Assembly: GCA_947573605.1 (NCBI GenBank)
Contig: CANPGM010000020.1
Span: forward strand, 1 to 57,017
Source of the DNA: an uncultured Roseburia sp.
GTDB lineage: Bacteria; Bacillota; Clostridia; Lachnospirales; Lachnospiraceae
Length of the DNA: 57,017 nt
Direction of reading: 5' to 3'
The notes under the pieces are model-generated. The model did not search any database and had not been told where the DNA came from. It saw only the letters and a list, made by a program, of their open reading frames with translations. The position numbers and the translations under genes were made by a program. Below, in pieces: positions 6,756-14,970 of this stretch. Position 1 is the first letter of the stretch, and each line of letters starts with the position of its first letter.

Positions 6756-8903
6756 TTATATATGTTCGGCGGGTATAAATACACGCTCTTTATAAATTTG
6801 TTCCGGTTTTACGGCCTTTTTTACGGCCTCTTCGCAAAAGGTCTGCTGTGAACTGATCAGAACCTTTCCTCTCTTATCTATTTTCTCATAATTTCCGTCC
6901 TCTTTCAACAGATGCGCTTTTAAATTATCCGCAAGTTCTACATCAAGCATATGTTTTATGCTTTCTTTAATTCCCTCGTCCAGAACCGGAAACAGAATCT
7001 CCACACGCCGGTCCAGATTTCTCGGCATCCAGTCCGCGCTGCCCATATAGAGTTCCTCTTCACCGTCGTTGTAAAAGTAAAAGATACGCCCGTGCTCTAA
7101 AAAGTTTCCGACAATAGAACGTACTTCTATATTCTCGCTTACACCGGGGATACCGGTTTTCAGACAGCAGATTCCCCGCACGATAAGCTGTATCTTCACT
7201 CCTGCAGCCGACGCCTCATATAATGCCGCAATAATTCCTTCATCGCACAAAGAGTTCATTTTCGCAATGATATGCGCCGGTTTTTTATCCTTCGCATGCT
7301 TTGTTTCCCTGCGGATAAGCTTCATAAATTTTGAACGGAGCCAAAGCGGCGCAAGTACGAGCTGATTCCATGAAAGCGGCTCGGAATAGCCGGAAAGCAT
7401 ATTAAAGACGGCGGTTGCATCCTCTCCAATTGCCTCGTTACAGGTAAAAATACCGCAGTCCGTATACAATTTAGCGGTAGAATCGTTGTAATTTCCCGTG
7501 CCAAGATGCACATACCGCTGAATCCCCTCTTCTTCCCTGCGGACCACCAGCGCTATCTTACTGTGCGTTTTCAATCCGACCAGACCATAGATGACATGAC
7601 ATCCTGCCTGCTCTAACTTCTTCGCCCATACGATATTATTTTCCTCGTCAAATCTCGCCTTTAATTCTACCAGAACCGAGACCTGTTTCCCGTTTTCCGC
7701 CGCCTGCGCCAGCGACGCAATAATCGGAGAATTTCCGCTGACGCGGTAAAGAGTCTGTTTGATTGCCAAAACGCCAGGATCAACCGACGCCTGCCGGATA
7801 AATTCTACCACCGGATCGAAGGTCTGATACGGATGGTGGAGCAGAATATCGCCGTTTTTTATCTCGTCAAAAATATTTTCCCCAGGCGTAATTTCCGGGA
7901 CTCTCTGCGGCGTATACGGTTTGTTTCGTAAGTGATCCATCCCCTCCATACCGTACATCTTCATTAAAAAGGTCAAATCCAGCGGCCCGTGTATTTTAAA
8001 GATATCCTGCTCCGCAACCTTTAACTCTGCTTTTAGGATGTGAAGCAGTTTTGCATCGATTCCCTTTTCCACCTCCAGACGGATGACTTCTCCCCACTGC
8101 CGCATTTTCAGCTGCTTTTGAATTTCTTTTAACAAATCGGCCGCCTCGTCCTCGTCAATTGTCAAATCCGCATTCCTCATAATTCGATAAGGATAAGCGC
8201 AAAGCACCTCATAATTCAAAAACAATTTATCAATATTTTTTTCAATAATCTGTTCCAGCAGAATCATTGTCTTTTTCTGCGGATCGCGAGAAGGAATCGG
8301 CACAATCCGGGGCAGAACGCCCGGCACCTGTACGGTAGCAAATTCAATCTCATCTTTCTCCCCTTTCGCGCCCATACCCGCTTTCTGCTCTTTTTTCTTT
8401 AACAGCGCAGCAATATTTAACGTCTTATTGCGGATCAGGGGAAACGGTCTCGAAGCATCTACCGCCATTGGCGTTAAAACCGGATAGACACTGTCTTCAA
8501 AGTAACGGTCGACAAATGCTTCCTGTTCTTTTGATAAATCCTCAAATGCATCGATAACGGTAATATTTTCAGCCTTCATCAGCGGAACGAGCGAGCGATT
8601 GTAAGTATTGTATTGCAACTCTACAAGTTCTCTTGTCTTTTCGTTAATGGCGGTAAGCTGTTCGCCTGCGGTCATACCCGCAATGTCCCTCTTCTTATAA
8701 TTCGCATGAACCATATCTTTCAAAGATGCGACGCGAACCATATAAAACTCATCCAGATTCGAAGAGGTAATGCTGATAAATTTAAGCCTCTCCAGCAGAG
8801 GAATACTTTTGTCTCTTGCCTCGTTCAACACACGGCCGTTAAATTTTAACCAGCTAAGTTCCCTGTTTTCATAAAATTCCGGTCTGGTAAAATCCTTCTC
8901 CAT
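6756..8903 (-). CDS. ppk1: Polyphosphate kinase 1
   Basis: 715 residues, normal for Ppk1. Reversibly moves the gamma phosphate of ATP onto polyphosphate. The N-domain starts with the typical FYENRELSWLKFNGRVL. The first catalytic domain has GLKTHSKIALVVRR, with the His that becomes phosphorylated, and YVHLGTGNYNDSTAKLYTD follows; the second PLD-like domain ends with MGSADWMPRNLDRRVEILFP. The frame opens at 8915, but that ATG touches its GGAG, whereas ATG 8903 has GGGGA five bases upstream. It is 18 bases after the Ppx/HD gene, so synthesis and hydrolysis of polyphosphate are encoded together. Confidence 0.96.
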   Translation of the reverse strand: MEKDFTRPEFYENRELSWLKFNGRVLNEARDKSIPLLERLKFISITSSNLDEFYMVRVASLKDMVHANYKKRDIAGMTAGEQLTAINEKTRELVELQYNTYNRSLVPLMKAENITVIDAFEDLSKEQEAFVDRYFEDSVYPVLTPMAVDASRPFPLIRNKTLNIAALLKKKEQKAGMGAKGEKDEIEFATVQVPGVLPRIVPIPSRDPQKKTMILLEQIIEKNIDKLFLNYEVLCAYPYRIMRNADLTIDEDEAADLLKEIQKQLKMRQWGEVIRLEVEKGIDAKLLHILKAELKVAEQDIFKIHGPLDLTFLMKMYGMEGMDHLRNKPYTPQRVPEITPGENIFDEIKNGDILLHHPYQTFDPVVEFIRQASVDPGVLAIKQTLYRVSGNSPIIASLAQAAENGKQVSVLVELKARFDEENNIVWAKKLEQAGCHVIYGLVGLKTHSKIALVVRREEEGIQRYVHLGTGNYNDSTAKLYTDCGIFTCNEAIGEDATAVFNMLSGYSEPLSWNQLVLAPLWLRSKFMKLIRRETKHAKDKKPAHIIAKMNSLCDEGIIAALYEASAAGVKIQLIVRGICCLKTGIPGVSENIEVRSIVGNFLEHGRIFYFYNDGEEELYMGSADWMPRNLDRRVEILFPVLDEGIKESIKHMLDVELADNLKAHLLKEDGNYEKIDKRGKVLISSQQTFCEEAVKKAVKPEQIYKERVFIPAEHI

Positions 8904-8921
8904 TGCTTTCCCCATCTCCTT

Positions 8922-10454
8922 CTAGTAAACCCTCTTTTCCCGAATTACGGGCTTCATGCTAAAAATATTCTCAAAGTACGCCGTTTTGGAATTAAACAGC
9001 GCTTTTTCCAACGCAATATCGTCAAGAGTCTCAATTGTAATCACAAGCTCTTTCCCTTTAATTGCCGCCCTGACATTTTTAAACTTCTGCTTGTGAGAAC
9101 GATCCATCGCATTTGAAACACGGAGAATCGCAGATAATTTCGCGATTGTAAGATAACTCTCATGGTTCAGCTGATCCGCAAGCTCCTCATATACCGGAAG
9201 TCTTAACGTATTGTAAAGTACGGTATATGCGACGATCTCACGCTCCAAATGCGTCAGTCCGATAATTTCGGAAGCCATAATAATTTCATAGGAACAATAC
9301 GGACCGTTTGCAAGACTGATATATTTGCCGCAGTCATGCAGAATCGCAGATAATTGAAGCAGCAGACGCTCTCTTTTTCCAAGTCCGTGTATCTTTTTCA
9401 TAGTATCAAAGAGCAGACAGGACATCTGAACCAGCGCGTCAATATGAGGCGTATAGCTTTTATACCGCTCCGAAAGATTTCTTGCCGCCGATAAAATATC
9501 GGCTTCAAAGTCATGCGTAATTTTCTGCATGTTATTTTTCTCTGCGTAATCATATGCAATCCCGTCGCTGATATTCACGCCGGGCGCCCAGATTTTTTCC
9601 GCACCGATATTATCCGCCATACACTTGAAAATCATCATATACGGAACAATCAGCGCGTCGCTCTCATTCACCAGATTAAGCTCCTCCATAATCTCTTCCA
9701 GCGTCTGCTTATTAAATCGGTGCAGATACTTCAGAAACTTCTGCGTATCCACTGTGTTTTCGTCGTAATTTTTTTCAACTTTACGCACAATTTCCGAAAT
9801 ATAATCCCCGATAATAATCAGATACCGAACCTTCGCGCTTCCCAGAAAGATAGATTTAAAGACCTCCAGTTCTTTTACCACCAATTCTTCAATCTGATGC
9901 TCATACTGCTCTAAATTACTGCTCTTTTTCGAAAGCTGCTCCCGCATACGCATCGTTCCAAGCGCCAGGTGCTGGGTCGTTACCACGTCTCCCTTAGAAA
10001 ATATGGTAATCTGCATTCCGCCTCCGCCCGCATCTAAGACAGCCGCGCCCTTTTGAATCATTTTTTCAAATTCCTCACGAATCGCAATCGATTTATAACT
10101 GATAAACCGGTGCTCCGAATTGCTTAAGACACGGACATTCAGGCCGGTCCGAATCTTAATCTGATCCAAAATAAACAGTTCATTCCCTGCATCGCGCAAA
10201 ACCGACGCCGCATATGCTTCGTAAGCGTCTACTTTATAGCCTTCCATTATTATATTGAATTCCGCAAGCGTCTCACACAGCGCTTCCACCAGCTCATAGC
10301 CGATGCTTCCTTTTGAGTAGGCGTCTCTTCCAAGCTCAATTCTTCTGCGGATATAATCCACCTCTTTCATCCTGCTTTTGCCGGAAATCTCAAATATTTT
10401 GATACTGACCTCGTAAGAGCCAATATAAATAGCCGCAAACATATGAAACTTCAT
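8922..10454 (-). CDS. Ppx/GppA phosphatase with C-terminal HD domain
   Basis: 510 residues. The N-terminal half is an actin-fold Ppx/GppA domain: a phosphate-binding IYIGSYEV strand (about 9-16) and the nucleotide-loop VLDAGGGGMQI (about 141-151). The C-terminal half has an HD motif in ILHDCGKYISLA (about 372-383), as in the long Ppx enzymes. Expected activity is exopolyphosphatase and/or pppGpp hydrolysis. The first strand reads GSYEV where classical enzymes have an Asp (DxGSNS), so the catalytic set may be altered. It directly precedes ppk1, 18 bases apart, and follows the DUF815 ATPase by 30. Confidence 0.88.
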   Translation of the reverse strand: MKFHMFAAIYIGSYEVSIKIFEISGKSRMKEVDYIRRRIELGRDAYSKGSIGYELVEALCETLAEFNIIMEGYKVDAYEAYAASVLRDAGNELFILDQIKIRTGLNVRVLSNSEHRFISYKSIAIREEFEKMIQKGAAVLDAGGGGMQITIFSKGDVVTTQHLALGTMRMREQLSKKSSNLEQYEHQIEELVVKELEVFKSIFLGSAKVRYLIIIGDYISEIVRKVEKNYDENTVDTQKFLKYLHRFNKQTLEEIMEELNLVNESDALIVPYMMIFKCMADNIGAEKIWAPGVNISDGIAYDYAEKNNMQKITHDFEADILSAARNLSERYKSYTPHIDALVQMSCLLFDTMKKIHGLGKRERLLLQLSAILHDCGKYISLANGPYCSYEIIMASEIIGLTHLEREIVAYTVLYNTLRLPVYEELADQLNHESYLTIAKLSAILRVSNAMDRSHKQKFKNVRAAIKGKELVITIETLDDIALEKALFNSKTAYFENIFSMKPVIREKRVY

Positions 10455-10484
10455 GACATTTTCCCGCCTTTCCTTCTCCTTTAT

Positions 10485-11762
10485 TTACCGTATTCCGAGA
10501 AGATAATTCATAAACTGCTGCGCCGTCCTACCCGAACGGCCTCCGTGAGAAAGCTCCCACCGATTCGCCTCTAAAAGCAATTCCTCTTCCGGCATCTCTA
10601 TTCCATGCTTTTTTGCCAGTCTTTTTACAATTTCCTGAAACTCTTTTTTATCAGGCGCTCCAAAGTATATCGATACGCCAAATCGTGCATACAGAGAAAG
10701 CTTTTCCTGCACCGTATCCGACGTGTGCATATCCTCGCGGATTTCTTCTTTATCCGAAAAATTTTCACGGATTAAATGACGCCTGTTTGATGTCGCATAT
10801 ATCAGAATATTGTCCGGTTTTTTCTCCAGTCCGCCCTCAATCACTGCTTTTAAATATTTATATTCCACCTCAAATTCCTCAAATGAAAGGTCGTCCATAT
10901 AAATAATAAATTTGTAATTCCGGCTCTTAACCTGTGCAATTACATCATGCAGGTCGCAAAACTGATGTTTGTATATCTCAATCAGACGTAATCCTCTGTC
11001 ATAGTACTGATTTGCTATCGCTTTAATGCTTGTGGATTTTCCGGTTCCCGCATCTCCGAAAAGAAGACAGTTATTCGCTTCTTTTCCGCTTACAAATGCT
11101 TCCGTATTTTCGATTAGCTTTTGTTTTGCAATTTCATATCCGATCAGATCATCCAAATGGACATGGGCGATGTTCGTAATCGGAACAATCTGCGCTGCCG
11201 CTCCCTCTCTGTGTTCGACCCGAAAGGCTTTATGCAGCCCGAATCTCCCGACGCCAAAGCGCCCGTAAAAATCCGTGACGGCCTCCTGAAAGGCCTCCGC
11301 GTCTTCGGCCTCCTCCAATTTAAGCGTCAAAGCATGAATCCGCTCTCTCATTCGTCTGTTAAACACTCGCCCGCTCAAACCGGTTCCTTTATAGTGCAAA
11401 AACGCTTCCATACCGTCAAAAGAAATCGCTTCTGCCGTCCTGCAAAAATCAAAGTCAAAAAATAGTTTTATTTTCTCAAAATCATACCATGCCATCCGGT
11501 TTATGGAACCTTCCGCCGCTCCGCGGATTTCGCACGCCTTGCTGTATGCGTTCTCATCGTTTACCAGAAGGAATGTTAAAAAACCGTGCCAGAGGTTCCC
11601 CTCCAGACCATGACTTTCGGACAGTTCCAACAGACCGTGCAGCCCTTCGTAAAAATGCGCTTCGACTTCCTGTCTATCGAAATCCGCTCCGTTCCCGTGC
11701 TCCATAATCCAGGCAAAACATTGAAAAAGAGCGTTATTTTCCAAATCTCTGTATAAAATCAT
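10485..11762 (-). CDS. DUF815 AAA-type ATPase
   Basis: 425 residues. The first 190 are alpha-helical and of unknown function. The C-terminal part is an AAA-like ATPase: Walker A GDAGTGKST (about 241-249), Walker B IIYMDDLSFEEFE, sensor-1 like ILIYATSNRRHL and a late SGRTAQQFMNYLLG. This layout defines DUF815, described as a predicted ATPase of the AAA+ superfamily, common in Clostridia. No partner is known to me. It lies 27 bases after pheA and 30 before the Ppx gene, so it should be made with them. Its role in that pathway is unknown. Confidence 0.85.
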   Translation of the reverse strand: MILYRDLENNALFQCFAWIMEHGNGADFDRQEVEAHFYEGLHGLLELSESHGLEGNLWHGFLTFLLVNDENAYSKACEIRGAAEGSINRMAWYDFEKIKLFFDFDFCRTAEAISFDGMEAFLHYKGTGLSGRVFNRRMRERIHALTLKLEEAEDAEAFQEAVTDFYGRFGVGRFGLHKAFRVEHREGAAAQIVPITNIAHVHLDDLIGYEIAKQKLIENTEAFVSGKEANNCLLFGDAGTGKSTSIKAIANQYYDRGLRLIEIYKHQFCDLHDVIAQVKSRNYKFIIYMDDLSFEEFEVEYKYLKAVIEGGLEKKPDNILIYATSNRRHLIRENFSDKEEIREDMHTSDTVQEKLSLYARFGVSIYFGAPDKKEFQEIVKRLAKKHGIEMPEEELLLEANRWELSHGGRSGRTAQQFMNYLLGIR

Positions 11763-11789
11763 ATGATACCCACGCCTTTCGTATCCGCT

Positions 11790-12950
11790 TTATTTTTCAG
11801 CGGTACTCTGCCCCTCACAGTAGTAATTCCCCAGTATCTTAAGCCGCACCGTCTCCTCTTTCAGTCCTTTCAGCGCATTCTTTACTGAAGCATCGTTTAA
11901 ATTGCCGTCAAAGTCCACAAAAAAACGATATTCCCACGCCTTCCCCGGAATCGGCCGCGATTCGATTTTATTCAGATTGATTCCATTATAAATGAAGTGA
12001 GACAGCGTATGGTATAAGGAACCGCTTTCGTGCGGTATCTCAAAACAAATACTGATCTTATTCGCTTTTCCGTCAAAGAGCTTTTTCCCGGCCACAATCA
12101 GAAAACGGGTAAAATTGTTTTTGTTATCCTGTACCGACTCCTCCAGCACGGTAAGTCCGTATATATCGGCCGTCATCCCACTTGCAATCGCGGCCTGCTC
12201 TTTCCTTTTATCTTCCTTTACTTTTCGGGCAGCCATCGCCGTATTTTTATAACTGTGCGTTTCCCATTCTCTATGGGCTTCCAAATATCTTGCACACTGC
12301 ATCAAAGCCTGCGGATGCGAATAAATATCGCGTATCTCGTTTATTTTCGTTCCCGGAAGCGCTAAAAGCGCGTGATCAATCTTTATAATCTGCTCTCCGA
12401 CTATACAGTTATCGTATTCCATCAGCAAATCATAGTTTTCGGACACAATGCCCGCGGAAGAATTTTCAATCGGAAGAACGGCATAATCCGCCTCGTTATT
12501 CTGAATCGCTTCCATTGCGTCGCGCCAGGTATCCACATGACGTCCTTCCTTATCCGCCCCGAAATATTCCTTCAGCGCAAGCTGCGAATATGCTCCCTCC
12601 GTTCCCTGAAATACGATTCTTGCATCTGCGGCTACGAGGTTTTCCGTCTCCTCAAAATCCGTTTTTTCCGTGATTCCGCGTCCGGCCAAAAGCTGATACT
12701 GGCGCTTCCTGCTCGTAGACATAATCTGTTCAAATAATTCCCGGATTCCGTTCTTTAAAAGTGACTCTTTTGCCCTTCCGGAAAGTACCTCAAGTTTCGA
12801 TACTTCACGCTGTCTATCAAAAACCGGTTTATTGTTTGCTATTTTATATTCCGCAACTTCCTCCGAAATTGCCATACGCTTTAGAAAAAGCGTGGTAATC
12901 TCATGATCAATTAAGTCAATCTCGTCGCGCAGTATAAGTAAATCTTTCAT
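11790..12950 (-). CDS. pheA: Bifunctional chorismate mutase / prephenate dehydratase
   Basis: 386 residues. Converts chorismate to prephenate and then to phenylpyruvate, for phenylalanine. Residues 1-85 are an AroQ chorismate mutase (LRDEIDLIDHEITTLFLKRM). From about 110, VFQGTEGAYSQLALKEYFG opens the prephenate dehydratase domain, with ENSSAGIVSENYDLL and NNFTRFLI. From about 290 an ACT domain has ESRPIPGKAWEYRFFVDF, which binds Phe for feedback inhibition. GAGGA precedes the ATG closely. The leader is only about 28 bases, leaving no room for a T-box or attenuator, so control is probably by Phe through the ACT domain. First gene of the operon. Confidence 0.96.
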   Translation of the reverse strand: MKDLLILRDEIDLIDHEITTLFLKRMAISEEVAEYKIANNKPVFDRQREVSKLEVLSGRAKESLLKNGIRELFEQIMSTSRKRQYQLLAGRGITEKTDFEETENLVAADARIVFQGTEGAYSQLALKEYFGADKEGRHVDTWRDAMEAIQNNEADYAVLPIENSSAGIVSENYDLLMEYDNCIVGEQIIKIDHALLALPGTKINEIRDIYSHPQALMQCARYLEAHREWETHSYKNTAMAARKVKEDKRKEQAAIASGMTADIYGLTVLEESVQDNKNNFTRFLIVAGKKLFDGKANKISICFEIPHESGSLYHTLSHFIYNGINLNKIESRPIPGKAWEYRFFVDFDGNLNDASVKNALKGLKEETVRLKILGNYYCEGQSTAEK

Positions 12951-12984
12951 TTGTCCTCATGTCCTATCCCTTTATTATATCTAT

Positions 12985-13013
12985 AATATATTACATTCAC
13001 CTGTTAATAGCAA
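12985..13013 (-). promoter_or_regulatory. Promoter of the pheA-DUF815-ppx-ppk operon
   Basis: On the minus strand TTGCTA (13013-13008), a 17-base spacer and TATATT (12990-12985). A second -10-like TATAAT lies at 12979-12974 without a good -35. Either way the leader is under 40 bases. Confidence 0.6.
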
Positions 13014-13021
13014 GAGAACAC

Positions 13022-13051
13022 TTGCAAGATATTGTCTGAAAATGATATACT
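13022..13051 (+). promoter_or_regulatory. Extended -10 promoter of the propeller-like gene
   Basis: TTGCAA (13022-13027), an 18-base spacer, and TGA-TATACT with the -10 at 13046-13051. Transcription would start near 13058 and produce a leader of about 115 bases. Confidence 0.68.
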
Positions 13052-13077
13052 GAAGGAGAACAAAAGCATTGCTTTAA

Positions 13078-13171
13078 GAGGGGGGAGATTTGTGTCTGCG
13101 CGCACTTGACACAAACCCGTAATCCCTATATGGATTTACACAATAAAACGTGCGCAGAAATGAGGGTCTTT
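13078..13171 (+). promoter_or_regulatory. Structured leader, possible pseudoknot, before the propeller gene
   Basis: Hairpin 1 is TTTGTGTC (13089-13096) / GACACAAA (13108-13115), perfect 8 bp with an 11-base loop TGCGCGCACTT. The loop and its edge can pair with GTGCGCAGA (13150-13158), just before the real ribosome site GAGGG (13162-13166). A second hairpin, GTAATCC / GGATTTAC (13119-13139), lies between. A purine-rich GGGGGAG (13081-13087) precedes a five-codon frame GTG...TGA (13092-13109) whose stop overlaps an in-frame TTG (13106). This looks like a cis-acting element, but I do not recognise a known riboswitch class. Confidence 0.4.
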
Positions 13172-14164
13172 ATGAAAAAAATTATAATACCGGTTTTGAT
13201 TCTTTTATGCGTCATTGGAATTGCCGTGGGCTGGCATTTTTACAATCGGACGATTTTTAACGAAGGCTTTGTAAACGGAAATACGGCCGGAAACCTCTAT
13301 AATTCCGGGCAATACTGCGAAAAAGACGGAATCGTTTATTTTTCTAATTCCAACGACGAAAATAAACTTTACCGTATGAATCCGGACGGCACCGATATAA
13401 AAAAGCTGTCCGATGACAGCGTAGCGTACATCAATGCGGATGACAATTATCTCTATTATGTCAGAGTAGCCAACGGAAAAAATACGGATTTTTCTTTTTT
13501 AAAAGTCAATACAAACAGTCTCTGCAGACTGAAACGCAATGGGAAAGGTTCCGTACTTATATTAGACGAAGCGCCTTCCATGTATGCCGCACTTTCAGGA
13601 AATTATTTATATTACCTTCATTATGACAAAGTGACTGCTACTACTCTGTATCGTGTAAAAATAGACGGAGCGCAAAAAATGCAGTTGGAAAAGAATCCCT
13701 ACTTCACCTGTTCGACAGACGGGCAATATTTTTACTATAACGGCTTAAGCAACGACCACAACATTTATCAGTACGATACTACAAATTCCGCTCAACAGAC
13801 CGTGTTCAGAGGGAACTGCTGGATGCCGATCGTAGAGGGGTCTATCGCTTATTTTATGGATTGCGACAATAATTACAGCCTTGCAAAAGCAGATCTGTCT
13901 ACGGGTGAAAAAACACTGCTCTGCGACGACCGTGTTGACTGTTATAACATTTACGGAGAATATATCTACTTCCAGCGTTCTACGGATGAACCGGCGCTCT
14001 GCCGGATGCGGACGGACGGAAGCGATTATACCGTAATAAAAACCGGCGTATATACGCAGATCAATGTGACGTCCCAATACGTGTATTTCAAAGATTTTAC
14101 CAGCGGCGCCACTTTCCGCGTACCGACAGAAGGGAACGCTCCTGCGGAACTGTTTCAGCCGTAA
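13172..14164 (+). CDS. Membrane-anchored DUF5050-like propeller protein
   Basis: 330 residues. One N-terminal membrane segment (IIIPVLILLCVIGIAVGW, about 4-21) with Lys-Lys before it and no clear cleavage site, so it is probably an anchor with the rest outside. The outer part has repeats of the form xYFSNxxDxxxLYRMNxDGTDxKKL, about seven blades, as in DUF5050/TolB-like beta-propellers found in Clostridia. Such proteins are seen as single genes or near surface loci; the ligand is unknown. The frame opens at a TTG at 13106, but ATG 13172 has GAGGG five bases upstream and begins at the anchor. Confidence 0.75.
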   Translation: MKKIIIPVLILLCVIGIAVGWHFYNRTIFNEGFVNGNTAGNLYNSGQYCEKDGIVYFSNSNDENKLYRMNPDGTDIKKLSDDSVAYINADDNYLYYVRVANGKNTDFSFLKVNTNSLCRLKRNGKGSVLILDEAPSMYAALSGNYLYYLHYDKVTATTLYRVKIDGAQKMQLEKNPYFTCSTDGQYFYYNGLSNDHNIYQYDTTNSAQQTVFRGNCWMPIVEGSIAYFMDCDNNYSLAKADLSTGEKTLLCDDRVDCYNIYGEYIYFQRSTDEPALCRMRTDGSDYTVIKTGVYTQINVTSQYVYFKDFTSGATFRVPTEGNAPAELFQP

Positions 14165-14178
14165 CCGACTGCATCATT

Positions 14179-14252
14179 AAAAAAATTGCCGCAACCGGTA
14201 TCCAGGCAATTACGGATTTCCGTTTTGCTCTGTTTTCCGGCTGCGGCAATTT
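14179..14252 (-). terminator. Terminator between the propeller and CotF-like genes
   Basis: Long hairpin with arms AAATTGCCGCA (14183-14193) and TGCGGCAATTT (14242-14252), extended by CCGG/CCGG, loop about 38 bases that contains a small ACGGA/TCCGT hairpin. The T-run (complement of 14179-14185) is on the minus strand, so it mainly serves the CotF-like gene, which stops at 14254; it may also stop the convergent propeller gene. Confidence 0.75.
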
Positions 14253-14253
14253 A

Positions 14254-14712
14254 TTATGCCATTCCGTTTACGGTTTTATACTTATAAATCATTTCTGCAT
14301 GATTCTGTTCCTCTATCTGGATATCTGCCAGCAGCTTACGAACGGTTGCGTCTCCGAATTTGAATACGTTGCTGTTGTATTCGCCGGATACCATTTTTTC
14401 CGTTCCAATACAGTCTGTCGCCAAAAAGCAATCCGATTTCTTATCCTCATTTTCTGTCATGGAATCGTAGGTCGCCTTCGGATTGTACTCTTTTCCTCTG
14501 CTGTCGTTGCAGTTACAGGACGGCACCTTTCCGGATAATACCTCATTCAGAGAATCATAGTGCTGTTTTTCATTCTCGCCGAGCATCTTAAATAAATCCT
14601 TTAACACCGGGTCCTTTGCCTCTGCGCCGTATCTTCTGTATTTTTCCATACAGGTCTGCTCCTGCGTCTGTAAATCCTTAATAGCCGTCGTTTCTTTTTC
14701 CGTTAATACCAT
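14254..14712 (-). CDS. CotF-like spore coat / ferritin-fold protein
   Basis: 152 residues. The start VLTEKETTAIKDLQTQEQTCMEKYRRYG and the later IQIEEQNHAEMIYKY form the helical, Glu/His-rich pattern of the CotF coat domain, which shares a ferritin-like fold. Many clostridial genomes carry such small coat proteins. A middle section with SCNCND and scattered Cys could be disordered or cross-linked. ATG 14712 has GAGGTG six bases upstream; the GTG at 14721 overlaps that site and is less likely. It is transcribed alone. A CATAATATTC segment (14761-14752) could be a mother-cell sigma -10, but I cannot support this firmly. Confidence 0.7.
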   Translation of the reverse strand: MVLTEKETTAIKDLQTQEQTCMEKYRRYGAEAKDPVLKDLFKMLGENEKQHYDSLNEVLSGKVPSCNCNDSRGKEYNPKATYDSMTENEDKKSDCFLATDCIGTEKMVSGEYNSNVFKFGDATVRKLLADIQIEEQNHAEMIYKYKTVNGMA

Positions 14713-14826
14713 GTTCAACACCTCACTTAAATTATTGATTAAGACATTGAATATTATGAGATTTTTACAGTGAGATTATACGTAAAAAAACACTTTTCCT
14801 TCCATTTTTCTTTTTACATCAAAATC

Positions 14827-14884
14827 AAAAAAAATCAGAATATCCATATTTGAAAGTTCTTTTCAAATTTGAATACTCTGATTT
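14827..14884 (-). terminator. Terminator of the rnf operon
   Basis: Outer arms AAATCAGA (14832-14839) and TCTGATTT (14877-14884), inner arms ATTTGAAA (14848-14855) and TTTCAAAT (14861-14868), then T8 on the minus strand (complement of 14827-14834). It lies about 90 bases after the rnfB stop, with the REP-like element in between. Confidence 0.85.
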
Positions 14885-14895
14885 ATTTTTCCAAA

Positions 14896-14966
14896 TAGGC
14901 AACCGTGTCGTCAGACACATGCTTTCACAAGTTCATTTTGCGAACTTATAGAGAGCGCGAAGCGCT
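14896..14966 (-). repeat. REP-like intergenic repeat, copy A (after rnfB)
   Basis: Starts 5 bases after the rnfB stop. It contains the hairpin GTGTC-GTCA-GACAC (14905-14918), an AAGTTC/GAACTT hairpin, and AGCGC-GAA-GCGCT (14954-14966). The 26-base core at 14896-14921 matches 48367-48392 at 20 positions. The 17-base block 14950-14966 matches 48394-48410 at 13. Relative to that copy, copy A carries an extra segment of about 27 bases that includes the AAGTTC hairpin. Confidence 0.65.
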
Positions 14967-14970
14967 TTTT

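Noticed and set aside
12951-13021. T-box or leader peptide controlling pheA
   Set aside because: The promoter candidates leave a leader under 40 bases, with no Phe codon run and no stem-loop typical of a T-box.
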